A DNA stretch of 64,000 nucleotides from Arenibacter sp. 6A1 (GCF_012272855.1 NZ_JAAXCQ010000002.1:62001-126000); one strand, 5' to 3'; shown: positions 9,700 to 18,149, counted from the stretch's first letter. A program made the numbers and translations. Notes: generated from the letters alone by a model not told the origin.

Positions 9700-9706
9700 A
9701 TCTGGA
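9689..9706. repeat. Right copy of the 18-bp palindromic core
   Basis: The 18 bases are identical to 5065-5082 and in the same orientation. They contain a 7-bp inverted repeat (TCCAGAT / ATCTGGA, 2-bp centre) but lack the extra arm pairs of the left copy. The repeat covers the last codons and stop of the glycosyltransferase gene. The two copies bracket the methyltransferase-TMTC-GT2 block. The rest of 9700-9908, up to hutG, holds no recognisable gene. Confidence 0.7.
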
Positions 9707-9908
9707 AGAAATTCAATATAATTTGCCCTAAGCATAGATGAATATTGCTTATATTCATTTAAAAATTCAACGCCATTATTCCGGCTACTTTTCTGTGAAA
9801 TGAGCATGACCAAGAACTGGTCCCAAATACAAATAAAGATATGCGAATTACATACCTGTACCGAGCGCAGCCGAAGTATGACCGTTAAAAAACAATAAAA
9901 ATCAGCAT

Positions 9909-10874
9909 ATGAAACACTATATTCCCACAAATCCTGAAACATGGACCGGAAGAACATCGGACCAGAAACACTACCTCCATGAAAAGGTATCGCTCTGCAA
10001 TCTGGAAAAGGATACTACCTTCCCTGATGCCGACCAAACCTTTGCCATTTTAGGATACGCCTGTGATGAGGGCGTTGGCAGAAACCAGGGAAGAACAGGA
10101 GCTGTCAAAGGCCCGGATGCCATCCGCCAGCAATTAGCAAAGATGTCTAACCATTTAGGGGAAGAAATTGCCCTGTTAGATGTAGGGACCATAGGCTGCC
10201 CAGAGGGCAATATGGAAGAAGCCCAAACGTCTCTTGCAAAAACAGTCTCCCAATTACTAGCCAAAAACACCTTCCCTATTCTTTTGGGCGGCGGTCATGA
10301 TATTGCCTATGGCCATTATAACGGCATCAAAAAATTCTTGGCAACTAAAGGCAAGAATGCCACCCTGGGCATTATCAATTTTGACGCCCATTTTGATCTT
10401 CGCTCCAATGAAAATGGCAATAATTCGGGCACCCCTTTTTATCAAATCTCACGAGATTGTAAACGAGAAAACACCAAATTCAAATATATGTGCCTAGGAA
10501 TCCGAAAGGATGCCAACATAAAAACCCTGTTCGATACGGCCAAGGAGCTTAATGTGTCCTATATAGAACAGCAGCATTTTAACCTCCACCACCTCAGCAA
10601 TACCAAAAACAAACTAGAACGTTTTATCAGAGGGGTAGATTATATTTATACCACCATTGATCTAGACGGATTCGCATCGGCCTACGCGCCCGGAGTGAGT
10701 GCGGCATCGCCCATGGGATTTTCTCCCGATATGGTCCTGGAGTGCTTGGAAAATATTATCGATTCCAAAAAAATGATCAGTTTGGATATCGCAGAAATGA
10801 ATCCGACATACGACCCAGACCATCAAACAGCAAAATTAGCCGCTTCATTAATCCATTTTGTAATGCACCAATAA
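9909..10874 (+). CDS. hutG: Formimidoylglutamase (HutG)
   Basis: Ureohydrolase (arginase/agmatinase family) that hydrolyses N-formimino-L-glutamate to glutamate and formamide, the last step of this version of histidine degradation. The manganese ligands are all visible: His130 in G-G-G-H-D, Asp159/His161/Asp163 in N-F-D-A-H-F-D, and Asp251/Asp253 in T-I-D-L-D-G-F. The 321-residue length is normal. Arginase or agmatinase activity would be the alternative, but the hut neighbours favour HutG. It lies 4.85 kb downstream of hutU on the same strand, cut off by three unrelated genes, so it probably needs its own promoter. Confidence 0.93.
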   Translation: MKHYIPTNPETWTGRTSDQKHYLHEKVSLCNLEKDTTFPDADQTFAILGYACDEGVGRNQGRTGAVKGPDAIRQQLAKMSNHLGEEIALLDVGTIGCPEGNMEEAQTSLAKTVSQLLAKNTFPILLGGGHDIAYGHYNGIKKFLATKGKNATLGIINFDAHFDLRSNENGNNSGTPFYQISRDCKRENTKFKYMCLGIRKDANIKTLFDTAKELNVSYIEQQHFNLHHLSNTKNKLERFIRGVDYIYTTIDLDGFASAYAPGVSAASPMGFSPDMVLECLENIIDSKKMISLDIAEMNPTYDPDHQTAKLAASLIHFVMHQ

Positions 10875-10940
10875 AGGACAGGCAACCTCATAAGCCGTCT
10901 CTTTAATCATAAATATACTTTAGAAAAAGCCATTAGCTGT

Positions 10941-10984
10941 CTTGTTCATACCTCCACCTACTTCTGGACAGGGCTATGAACAAG
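10941..10984. terminator. Inverted repeat between convergent hutG and hmgA
   Basis: CTTGTTCATA (10941-10950) is exactly complemented by TATGAACAAG (10975-10984) across a 24-base loop. It lies in the 129-bp gap between two converging genes, where a bidirectional transcription stop is expected. No clear T-tract flanks it, so the terminator call is positional. Confidence 0.4.
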
Positions 10985-11003
10985 GGCAAAAAGGCGACTT
11001 TGC

Positions 11004-12161
11004 CTACTCTAGCCAAGACTGATAGTATTTACCATCGTCAATATCCATGGCCGTTTGGGTAAGTTGTAGGGGTTTAAAAGTATCTACCATTACCGCCAAT
11101 TCTTCGGTTTTGGTTTTTCCTATACTGGCTTCATAGGTCCCCGGATGCGGCCCGTGTGGAATTCCCGCCGGATGCAGGGAAATATAGCCTTGATCTATAT
11201 TTTTTCGGCTCATAAAATCCCCATCCACATAATAAAGCACCTCATCAGAATCTATGTTGGAATGGTTGTATGGCGCAGGGATAGATTGCGGGTGATAGTC
11301 GTACATCCGAGGCACAAAGGAACAGACCACAAAAGCCGAGGTCTCAAAAGTCTGATGTACCGGTGGCGGTTGATGCACCCTTCCCGTTATAGGTTCAAAA
11401 TTGTGTATGGAAAATCCGTAGGGATAGTTATACCCGTCCCAGCCTACCACATCAAAAGGATGGGAAGCATAGACCAAATGGTGCAATTGCCCTTGTTTTT
11501 TAACTTTCATGACAAAATCGCCCTGCTCATCATGCGACTGCAAATTTTGCGGGAGCTTAAAATCGCGCTCACATAAAGGGGAATGCTCCAAATGCTGCCC
11601 AAACCAATTCCTATATCGTTTTGGGGTGTAAATAGGGTGATAGGATTCCGTTATAAAAAGCCTATTTTCATCGGTATCAAAGGTAATCTGATAAATCATA
11701 CCTCTTGGTATTAAAAGGTAATCGCCATATTCAAACCGTATTTCCCCAAGCATTGTCTTTAGGACACCGCTTCCTTTATGCACAAAAAGCAGCTCATCGG
11801 CATCGGCATTTTTATAGAAATAATCGGTCATAGACTCCTGTGGGGCGGCCAATACAATATGTACGTCATTGTTGAACAAAACCGTTTTACGGCTCTCCAA
11901 AAAATCGGCTTCTGGTTGTATTTGAAACCCTTTGAGCAGTCTAGATTTTATATTATGGGTTACCGCCGCCCTGGGCCTAACATCTTCGCTCTCCCCCACC
12001 GCCTTTACCATGGTAGGACGGTGCAAATGATACATCAGCGAAGACATACCATCAAAACCAATGGTGCCAAACAGCTGTTCGTAATGAAGGCTCCCATCCT
12101 TCTTTTTAAAAATAGTATGTCTTTTAGACGGAATCTGTCCTAATTTATGATATACAGGCAT
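11004..12161 (-). CDS. hmgA: Homogentisate 1,2-dioxygenase
   Basis: Cupin-fold Fe(II) dioxygenase that cleaves the ring of homogentisate to maleylacetoacetate in tyrosine and phenylalanine degradation. Segments such as H-P-F-D-V-V-G-W-D-G and F-E-P-I-T-G-R-V-H-Q-P-P-P are highly characteristic of the family. Probable iron ligands are His300, an acidic residue at 306/307 and His336 in P-H-G-P, with the spacing seen in the human enzyme (335/341/371). At 385 residues it is shorter than human or Pseudomonas HmgA (~430-445) but near the size usual in Flavobacteriia. It stands alone, convergent with hutG; no other tyrosine-pathway gene is in the window. Confidence 0.9.
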   Translation of the reverse strand: MPVYHKLGQIPSKRHTIFKKKDGSLHYEQLFGTIGFDGMSSLMYHLHRPTMVKAVGESEDVRPRAAVTHNIKSRLLKGFQIQPEADFLESRKTVLFNNDVHIVLAAPQESMTDYFYKNADADELLFVHKGSGVLKTMLGEIRFEYGDYLLIPRGMIYQITFDTDENRLFITESYHPIYTPKRYRNWFGQHLEHSPLCERDFKLPQNLQSHDEQGDFVMKVKKQGQLHHLVYASHPFDVVGWDGYNYPYGFSIHNFEPITGRVHQPPPVHQTFETSAFVVCSFVPRMYDYHPQSIPAPYNHSNIDSDEVLYYVDGDFMSRKNIDQGYISLHPAGIPHGPHPGTYEASIGKTKTEELAVMVDTFKPLQLTQTAMDIDDGKYYQSWLE

Positions 12162-12294
12162 AGCTGGCTTCCTTTATTACTTCTTCAATAAATGTACGAT
12201 AAAATAAAGTTTTGATAAAACATTACTATGAATTTGAGAATATGATAATGAAGAATAAAGCTTAGAGCTTGTTGATGTTGTAGGAAGGTTTTTT

Positions 12295-12375
12295 GGGCGT
12301 TCCCTCCTTCGTCGGGCGGGCTATTGGCTATATCCCTTGCTCCGCTGCGGGGATGCCGCCGCTATCCCTAACGCG
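12295..12375 (+). repeat. Dispersed GC-rich repeat, copy A (inverted relative to copy B at 18150-18229)
   Basis: A GC-rich stretch in AT-rich intergenic DNA begins GGGCGTTCCC and ends CTATCCCTAACGC. Its reverse complement occurs at 18150-18229 with a single mismatch over 80 bases. Internal pairing such as CCCTTGCTCCGCTGCGGGG gives short hairpins. Similar GC-rich elements are common in Flavobacteriia chromosomes, from memory. The enclosing gap 12162-12695 otherwise contains only the terminator at 12494-12526; no gene is supported there. Confidence 0.85.
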
Positions 12376-12493
12376 GGTTTTCAATTCACAATAAGCAATT
12401 AACAAAAAAGGGAAATGCAACAATTTGCATGTACAGCGAGGAGTCAGTTGGGTGTTGCCAGTAGTTACGGAAAGACTTATGTTTTGCCTAGAA

Positions 12494-12526
12494 ACAAAAA
12501 AAGCCTTCCGTTTATGGAAAGCCTTT
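12494..12526 (-). terminator. Intrinsic terminator of the Nudix-regulator gene
   Basis: Read on the minus strand, GGCTTTCC - ATAAAC - GGAAGGCT forms a stem with one G-U pair and is followed by seven T residues. The plus strand would have a C-A mismatch and no T-run, so it works only for minus-strand transcripts. It lies 170 bp after the stop codon of the gene at 12696-13391. Confidence 0.65.
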
Positions 12527-12695
12527 CACTGGTTTATGTCGAACCAACTACAATTGGCTTCTTTCGACAATACAACCTTGCCTTAATTTGCATTAAGACA
12601 CAACACAACACGACAAAGATAAAAAAGCTTTTGGGATATCCCCCCTTTAAAGCTTCTTATTTAAATAATTTACGCACAAGTTTCTGACCAATGCC

Positions 12696-13391
12696 TTAAA
12701 GGACAAAATTAAATCCGGACTCCTCTAAGTTTTTGTATTTATCATGATCAAAACGGTATAAGAAAGCTCCCTTTTTAGAAGATGTTTTATCTTTTTCATC
12801 CAATTTAATGAGCAATCCAAAGGACAGTAATTTTTTTCTAAAATTCCGATCGTCCAATCTTCTCTGGTAAATGGCCTCGTAAAGCTGTTGCAATTGTGGA
12901 ATGGTAAATTTTTCTGGCAACAGTTCAAAGCCCAAAGGTTTCCGCCTTGCTGTTTCCTTTAGTCTGTCCAAGGCATCGGAAATCATTCTATTATGATCTA
13001 ATACCATATCGGGAAGCTCGTCTACGGCAAACCATTTGGCACCATGCCGCTCTACCTGTTCCTTATCATATTCGTTAATCCGAATCAGGGCATATTGCCC
13101 TATAGATATACAACGGGCCCCTGGGTCGCGGTCTACATCGCTGTACGCCCTCAATTCCTTTAAAAAAATATTCTCTAATCCCGTAAACTGTAGTAAAACG
13201 CGTCTTGCCGCTTCGGTAACACTTTCTTCTTCATCTACAAAACTCCCTATCAATGACCACTCGCCCATAAAAGGGTTTATTCTTCGCTTAAAAACCAATA
13301 GTTTTAATACCCCTTCATCAAAACCAAAAACGATACAATCAGTGGCCACTAATATTTTATGCTGTTCCGTATATGTCCTGTTTACTTCCAA
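12696..13391 (-). CDS. Nudix-fold transcriptional regulator (NrtR/AraR-type) with degenerate Nudix box
   Basis: The 231-residue protein has an N-terminal Nudix domain (about 10-145) and a C-terminal winged helix (about 155-225), the layout of NrtR and of the Bacteroides arabinose regulator AraR. The Nudix box is at about 49-72, but its catalytic R-E-x-x-E-E core reads Arg63-Arg64-x-x-Leu67-Gln68, so the metal-binding glutamates are gone; the domain should sense a ligand rather than hydrolyse it. The start is a TTG at 13391 (an in-frame stop lies four codons upstream and no early ATG exists). Neighbours do not reveal the regulon. The effector could be ADP-ribose, a nucleotide or a sugar. Confidence 0.8.
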   Translation of the reverse strand: MEVNRTYTEQHKILVATDCIVFGFDEGVLKLLVFKRRINPFMGEWSLIGSFVDEEESVTEAARRVLLQFTGLENIFLKELRAYSDVDRDPGARCISIGQYALIRINEYDKEQVERHGAKWFAVDELPDMVLDHNRMISDALDRLKETARRKPLGFELLPEKFTIPQLQQLYEAIYQRRLDDRNFRKKLLSFGLLIKLDEKDKTSSKKGAFLYRFDHDKYKNLEESGFNFVL

Positions 13392-13544
13392 TATTTTTCT
13401 TTAAAGGGTTGATACTACTAATGTATCAAAAAAAAATATCACAAGCTTTACAGAACCCCATAAATAGGCACGATTTTTTCCACCTTACCCTATAAACGCA
13501 TTTATAGGTCGCTCGTGGAATTCTGTTTTAAAATTTAAGCGCTC

Positions 13545-14462
13545 CTATTTTTTGAGGGTTCGTGAAGGGTTTTCGGAGGTTTCTTTCTTAACGGAATAGC
13601 AGCTGGCATTCATTCCCAATTCTGGAATCACCAAGAGGGGAATTTGAGTATGAAAGGCCAATCTGTTTACAATAGGTTCGCGGGTCATTTTTTCCATATA
13701 GCTATGCGGATAATGAAGCATGGCCAATAAATGAATATCGAGTTCATTGGCAAAGACCTCCAAGGTTTTGGAAACCGAATTCAGTTCGGAAACGGTGTGT
13801 ACATAATGGGGCAGCGTTCCCAAATACTTGCGTAACATGCCCAAATTAAACTGCTGTACTTCCGTAAGGGCTTTTATTTCGTACTGTACATGAACGATCC
13901 TAATCGTTGCCTGGAAAGACCTTGCCATTTCTATCAATGGCCGTAGCTCCGACTCGGTATAAAACCTATTAAAATCTGTAGCAAAGGCTATTTCGGAAGG
14001 TCTTTTAAATTTAAAATTGCTGGGAATGGCCAAGACCGGGCAGTTTTTTATAGATTTTATCATCCGTACAATATTACTTCCCATAAATACTTCTTCGATT
14101 TGGCTAGCTCCTTTGGTTCCTGCTACAACCAAATCGATCTCCTTGGTTTCAATGATGTTCTTTACCTCATCGACCAATAAATTAAAAGAAGAAATGGTCA
14201 CGAAACTATGGTGCTCATTTTTGTACTTACTTTTTATTTTCCACACCAAATTCATCAATCCTTTTTCAGAATTGGCACGCACAATGTCCTTGCTCATTTT
14301 TTCATGGTCAGAAATGGCCATAAACCTGCTATGGGCAATGGTGGGCGTATAGGTATTAAGGATATAGAAGACACACTTTTCTTCTTTATAGAGAGAGATT
14401 GCATATTTTATGGCATTCCAAGAATTATCAGAAAAATCTGTGGGCAGTAATATGTTTTTCAA
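13545..14462 (-). CDS. Universal stress protein, tandem UspA domains
   Basis: A 305-residue cytoplasmic protein made of two UspA-type domains (about 1-145 and 150-290). The first begins with the canonical K-N-I-L-L-P-T-D-F-S strand and ends with the nucleotide-binding-type G-S-N-x-x-x-M-I-K-S segment. The start is TTG at 14462: the family's conserved first residues begin exactly there and no upstream ATG is in frame. Two-domain Usp proteins in Bacteroidota often sit near respiratory or oxygen-response genes. Its promoter carries the same Fnr-type operator as ccoI, ccoS and hemN, so it should be induced together with cbb3 oxidase. Confidence 0.88.
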   Translation of the reverse strand: MKNILLPTDFSDNSWNAIKYAISLYKEEKCVFYILNTYTPTIAHSRFMAISDHEKMSKDIVRANSEKGLMNLVWKIKSKYKNEHHSFVTISSFNLLVDEVKNIIETKEIDLVVAGTKGASQIEEVFMGSNIVRMIKSIKNCPVLAIPSNFKFKRPSEIAFATDFNRFYTESELRPLIEMARSFQATIRIVHVQYEIKALTEVQQFNLGMLRKYLGTLPHYVHTVSELNSVSKTLEVFANELDIHLLAMLHYPHSYMEKMTREPIVNRLAFHTQIPLLVIPELGMNASCYSVKKETSENPSRTLKK

Positions 14463-14508
14463 AATATATTGTTTTAGGAAATGTTTAGACTTGACTCTAA
14501 TAATGTTG

Positions 14509-14557
14509 TAAAACTAGGAGAAGTTGCTCCCTAAAACTATGACTTAAGTCAGGTTTT
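14509..14557 (-). promoter_or_regulatory. Fnr-type operator and -7 element of the uspA gene
   Basis: The palindrome TGAC-TTAA-GTCA lies at 14540-14551 with an outer GGTTTT arm at 14552-14557. On the minus strand a -7 element TAGTTTTA spans 14516-14509. The operator centre (14545.5) is 29.5 bp from the first base of the -7 element, the same as at the four other promoters of this set. The -7 sequence is identical to that of ccoS. The start codon follows 47 bp after the -7 element. Confidence 0.75.
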
Positions 14558-14619
14558 ACTCCCTGACCAATGGGTATTTCACAGCAATCAAGAGCTTGCT
14601 ATACAACAATAAAAAAGTG

Positions 14620-15306
14620 CTACAAAGCTTCGGCCAAATTGTTTAAGGATTGGGGGTCTACAATAGCTACTTTTTTTCCAAAGGTTTTTATCAGTCCCTT
14701 TTTTTTGAATTCCGAAATAATCCTGATGACCGATTCGGAAGCGGTACCAACGACATTGGCGATATCCTCGCGCGATAAGGTAAGGGCCAAGTAGCCGTCC
14801 TTATCCTCGCCGAAATTGTTTTTAAGATATATAAAGGCTTCTGCAACCCGTTGTTTTACGGTTTTTTGGGACATATTGACAATAACGTCGTCTGCCTCCT
14901 TTAAATCGTGGGCCATATGCCGAAGTACTTCCACAGCAAAATTAGGATTGGTATTAAGGGTATTTACAATAGCATTTTTGGGAATAAAGCAAGCTTCCAT
15001 ATCGTTTAGGGCCACGGCACTAAGATTGGATATTTCTTCAACGATCACCGAGCGCTGCCCCAAGACCGACCCTTTAGAGGCCAACTTTACAATTTGGTCT
15101 TTGCCGTTAGGACTTAATTTGGAAAGTTTGGATACTCCATTGCGCACACAAAACACTCCGTTGAGTTTCTCGTTCTCCGCAAAAATGGTCTCTCCCTTTT
15201 TAAACAGTTTGGTTGTTTTTGTATCGGACACTTTTTTTAATTCTTCCTTACTCATTGCGCGTAGGGAATTAAACTGGCGAATGATACAATTTTCACATCT
15301 ACTCAT
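14620..15306 (-). CDS. Crp/Fnr-family regulator, FNR-like with three of four cluster cysteines
   Basis: The 228-residue protein has a cyclic-nucleotide-binding-type beta barrel (about 20-115), a dimer helix and a winged HTH (about 165-205). Aligned by eye with E. coli FNR, Cys4 and Cys7 match Cys20 and Cys23, and Cys106 in M-E-A-C-F-I-P matches Cys122 in M-V-C-E-I-P; the position of Cys29 is Asn13. Cys53 is a further free cysteine. The recognition helix reads A-S-E-S-V-I-R, keeping the Glu and Arg of FNR's E-x-x-S-R but with Ile for Ser212. It is divergent from ccoI and probably an oxygen- or redox-responsive activator of cbb3 genes. The sensing chemistry is inferred. Confidence 0.85.
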   Translation of the reverse strand: MSRCENCIIRQFNSLRAMSKEELKKVSDTKTTKLFKKGETIFAENEKLNGVFCVRNGVSKLSKLSPNGKDQIVKLASKGSVLGQRSVIVEEISNLSAVALNDMEACFIPKNAIVNTLNTNPNFAVEVLRHMAHDLKEADDVIVNMSQKTVKQRVAEAFIYLKNNFGEDKDGYLALTLSREDIANVVGTASESVIRIISEFKKKGLIKTFGKKVAIVDPQSLNNLAEAL

Positions 15307-15329
15307 AGCTATAAATTTCGCTGATGGGA

Positions 15330-15403
15330 CAAAATTAAAGGAAGCGCTTTCTTTAAAACCTGACGGTTGTCATGTTTTCTAAAAACCTTTGATGACATCT
15401 TTG
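15330..15403. promoter_or_regulatory. Shared Fnr-type operator between divergent fnr and ccoI promoters
   Basis: The palindrome TGAC-GGTT-GTCA (15361-15372) is flanked by AAAACC and TGTTTT (whole site 15355-15378). On the minus strand a perfect -7 element TAATTTTG lies at 15337-15330; on the plus strand CATCTTTG lies at 15396-15403. The operator centre is 29.5 bp from the first base of each, so one site has activator geometry in both directions. It implies auto-regulation of the Fnr-like gene and parallel activation of ccoI. Confidence 0.8.
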
Positions 15404-15423
15404 CGACTTTAAATTTATATGGT

Positions 15424-17802
15424 ATGGCTAAGACATTGTGTTTTCATTGCGGGGACGATTGCGGCAACAGTCCAATTAGGCAGGAGGACAAGCATTTTTG
15501 TTGTAACGGTTGTAAAACGGTCTATGATATTTTTGCTACCAATGACCTGTCCTACTACTACGAATTGCAATCCGCTGCAGGGGCTTCCCCAAAGGAAATA
15601 GCCGGGAAATACGATTTTTTAGAGTCCCAGCCTATCCTAGATAAGCTTTTGGAGTTCAATGATGGCACCCTACAGATTATAAACCTTTACATCCCCCACA
15701 TTCATTGTAGTTCTTGTATTTGGATCTTGGAAAATTTAAACAAACTACACCCTGCCATTAACAGTTCTCAGGTAGATTTCCCCAAGAAAACGGTTCGCAT
15801 TAGCTTTAATAAAACCTTGGCACCCCTCAAAGAACTGGTGGTTTTACTCTCGAGAATAGGGTATGAACCCTATATTTCCTTAGATGACATGGAGCCCAAA
15901 AAAAAGGGCGTCGACCGTAGTTTACTATACAAATTGGGAATTTCTGGCTTTGCCTTTGGCAATGTTATGTTCCTTTCTTTTCCCGAGTATTTTGAAGTAG
16001 GTGAGTTTTGGCTAGAACAATATAAGGGCTTTTTTCGCTGGTTGATGTTTGCCTTTTCTTTACCTGTGGTCTTTTATGCCTCCCAAGGGTATTTTAAGGC
16101 TGCCTACAAGGGCCTGCGCGCTAAAATCTTAAATATGGACGTCCCTATAGCTTTGGGGATTTTAGTCTTGTTTTTACGCAGTACCACGGAAATTATCTTT
16201 GATTGGGGCGCGGGGTTTTTTGATAGCCTTACCGGCCTGGTTTTCTTTCTATTATTGGGCAAGTTTTTTCAACAGAAAACCTATTCCTACCTTTCTTTTG
16301 AACGCGATTACAAATCCTACTTCCCTATAGCCGTCACCAAAATAACCAAAAACAACAAAGAAGTTAGTGTACAGGTATACGATATTAAAAAAGGCGACCG
16401 GCTTCTTATCCGAAATGAAGAGTTAATTCCGGTCGACGGGATTGTTCTTTCTGGGAATGCTAGAATCGATTACAGTTTTGTCACGGGAGAATCGGACCCA
16501 GTACATAAGTTTTCGGGCGATAAGGTATATGCCGGAGGCAAACAGTTACACAGCGCTATTGAGATGGAAGCGTTAAAATCTGTTTCCCAAAGTTACCTGA
16601 CGCAATTGTGGAGCAACGCCATCTTCGACAAGGACAAATCGACCGGCTTTGAAAACATTACCGATAGCATTGGCAAGCGCTTTACGATTACTGTTTTAAG
16701 TATTGCTTTTATAGCTACCTCCTATTGGTTGGTTATGGACCCCAGCAAAGCCATCAATGTTTTTACCGCTGTCCTTATTATTGCCTGTCCCTGTGCCATT
16801 GCCCTGGCAGCACCTTTTACCCTAGGGAATATGCTCCGTATATTTGGACGCAAGAAACTTTATTTAAAGGACACCCGTGCCATTGAAGAATTGGCAAAAA
16901 TAGATACTGCTATATTTGACAAAACCGGAACGATCACCGCTCCTAAAAAAAGTAATATTTGCTACGAAGGCATAGCACTAACGACCGCGGAAGAATCCCT
17001 TTTAAAAAATACGCTGCGATCATCAAACCATCCCTTGAGCCGCTCTCTTTATAATTTATTAGACGCCCATGATATTATAACCTTAGACGATTATGAAGAA
17101 AACATTGGCCAAGGCCTTATGGGTACCAAAGCCCAGGACCGTATTAAAATAGGTTCTGCCAACTATGTGGGGTATACAGCAACCAACACCCTAGAGACCA
17201 CCTCGGTACACATCAGTACCAACGAAGTGTATAAGGGGAGTTTTCTTTTTCACAATGAATATAGAAAAGGAATAGCGGAACTCTTTCAGGAGATGTCCCA
17301 AACCTTGGATATTTCCATTTTATCTGGCGATAATGCCGGGGAAAGAGCACGGTTAGAACGACTGACCCCAAAAGGCACTCCACTTTATTTTAACCAAAAA
17401 CCCGAAGATAAGATGGAATTTATCCAAGGGCTACAGGACAACCGTAAAAAGGTTCTGATGCTAGGCGACGGCCTAAACGATGCTGGGGCCTTGGCACAAA
17501 GTGATGTAGGCATTGCCATTTCCGAAAATGTCAACGTTTTTTCGCCGGCCTGTGACGGTATTTTAGACGCTAAAAACTTAAGGTACTTGTACCAATATAT
17601 TACCGCTTCTAAAAAAGCCATTCGTATTATACGACTTAGTTTTATGCTTTCGCTCATGTACAATGTGGTTGGCCTTTACTTTGCGGTAACCGGACAGTTA
17701 GAAGCTGTTATAGCGGCGATATTAATGCCCCTAAGTTCTATTAGTATTGTCTTGTTTACAACGGTAGCCACCAATTTGTTGGGCAAAAAACTACCCTCGT
17801 AA
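15424..17802 (+). CDS. ccoI: Copper-translocating P-type ATPase of the cbb3 oxidase assembly system (CcoI/FixI)
   Basis: Membrane ATPase that moves copper for the CuB site of cbb3 oxidase. From the ATG at 15424 it has 792 residues: an N-terminal Cys-rich metal-binding segment (Cys6, 9, 13, 26, 27, 30), an HMA domain with H-C-S-S-C at 94-98, the phosphatase motif T-G-E-S at 354-357, the transport motif C-P-C at 455-457, the phosphorylation motif D-K-T-G-T at 499-503, and a hinge G-D-G-L-N-D-A. A TTG at 15367 in the same frame lies inside the operator and upstream of the promoter, so it is not the start. In many flavobacteria ccoI sits directly beside ccoS; here a 2.65-kb reverse-strand gene separates them. 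Confidence 0.92.
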   Translation: MAKTLCFHCGDDCGNSPIRQEDKHFCCNGCKTVYDIFATNDLSYYYELQSAAGASPKEIAGKYDFLESQPILDKLLEFNDGTLQIINLYIPHIHCSSCIWILENLNKLHPAINSSQVDFPKKTVRISFNKTLAPLKELVVLLSRIGYEPYISLDDMEPKKKGVDRSLLYKLGISGFAFGNVMFLSFPEYFEVGEFWLEQYKGFFRWLMFAFSLPVVFYASQGYFKAAYKGLRAKILNMDVPIALGILVLFLRSTTEIIFDWGAGFFDSLTGLVFFLLLGKFFQQKTYSYLSFERDYKSYFPIAVTKITKNNKEVSVQVYDIKKGDRLLIRNEELIPVDGIVLSGNARIDYSFVTGESDPVHKFSGDKVYAGGKQLHSAIEMEALKSVSQSYLTQLWSNAIFDKDKSTGFENITDSIGKRFTITVLSIAFIATSYWLVMDPSKAINVFTAVLIIACPCAIALAAPFTLGNMLRIFGRKKLYLKDTRAIEELAKIDTAIFDKTGTITAPKKSNICYEGIALTTAEESLLKNTLRSSNHPLSRSLYNLLDAHDIITLDDYEENIGQGLMGTKAQDRIKIGSANYVGYTATNTLETTSVHISTNEVYKGSFLFHNEYRKGIAELFQEMSQTLDISILSGDNAGERARLERLTPKGTPLYFNQKPEDKMEFIQGLQDNRKKVLMLGDGLNDAGALAQSDVGIAISENVNVFSPACDGILDAKNLRYLYQYITASKKAIRIIRLSFMLSLMYNVVGLYFAVTGQLEAVIAAILMPLSSISIVLFTTVATNLLGKKLPS

Positions 17803-18149
17803 AAGCCTCCTTCGTATAGGAAAAAATTATTCCAGGCCTTGCTGAACGATAGGTAAAGTAGGTCCTTATTATATGAATAAACCTCTATGCCCTTCCCATT
17901 CGGATTGTTGGTGCTTTTTCTTATTTAAGAAATCCGTTTCAGCCAAGGACAACGCGTCATCTGGCCCCTTACTTCAAATGCAAATCGTTGCATTTTCCGT
18001 TAGACTTGTTATGATGGTCCCTGATATAGGTTGACTACTAAAAAGTAAACGGACTGCACCAAGCCACTTGCCGATATATAAAAGATAGGATCTTTAAAAA
18101 TTATTGCTGCCCCCCTATTCTTTGCTATACGGGCACAAACGCGACGCTT

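Noticed and set aside
9860-9882. CCGAGCGCAGCCGAAG-like string resembling short flavobacterial intergenic repeats
   Set aside because: Only one copy is seen in the window and it does not pair with itself clearly, so no repeat call is justified.
9631-9957. 108-codon minus-strand open frame over the glycosyltransferase end and the gap before hutG
   Set aside because: It overlaps two well-supported plus-strand genes and the 18-bp repeat, and shows no domain; treated as an antisense shadow.
12415-12687. 90-codon plus-strand open frame in the gap before the Nudix regulator
   Set aside because: It runs across the minus-strand terminator at 12494-12526, resembles no protein I know and has an odd residue composition; probably chance.
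15367-15423. Longer ccoI reading frame beginning at TTG 15367
   Set aside because: The start would lie inside the Fnr-type operator and ahead of the -7 element at 15396-15403; the ATG at 15424 fits the promoter and the conserved N-terminus.
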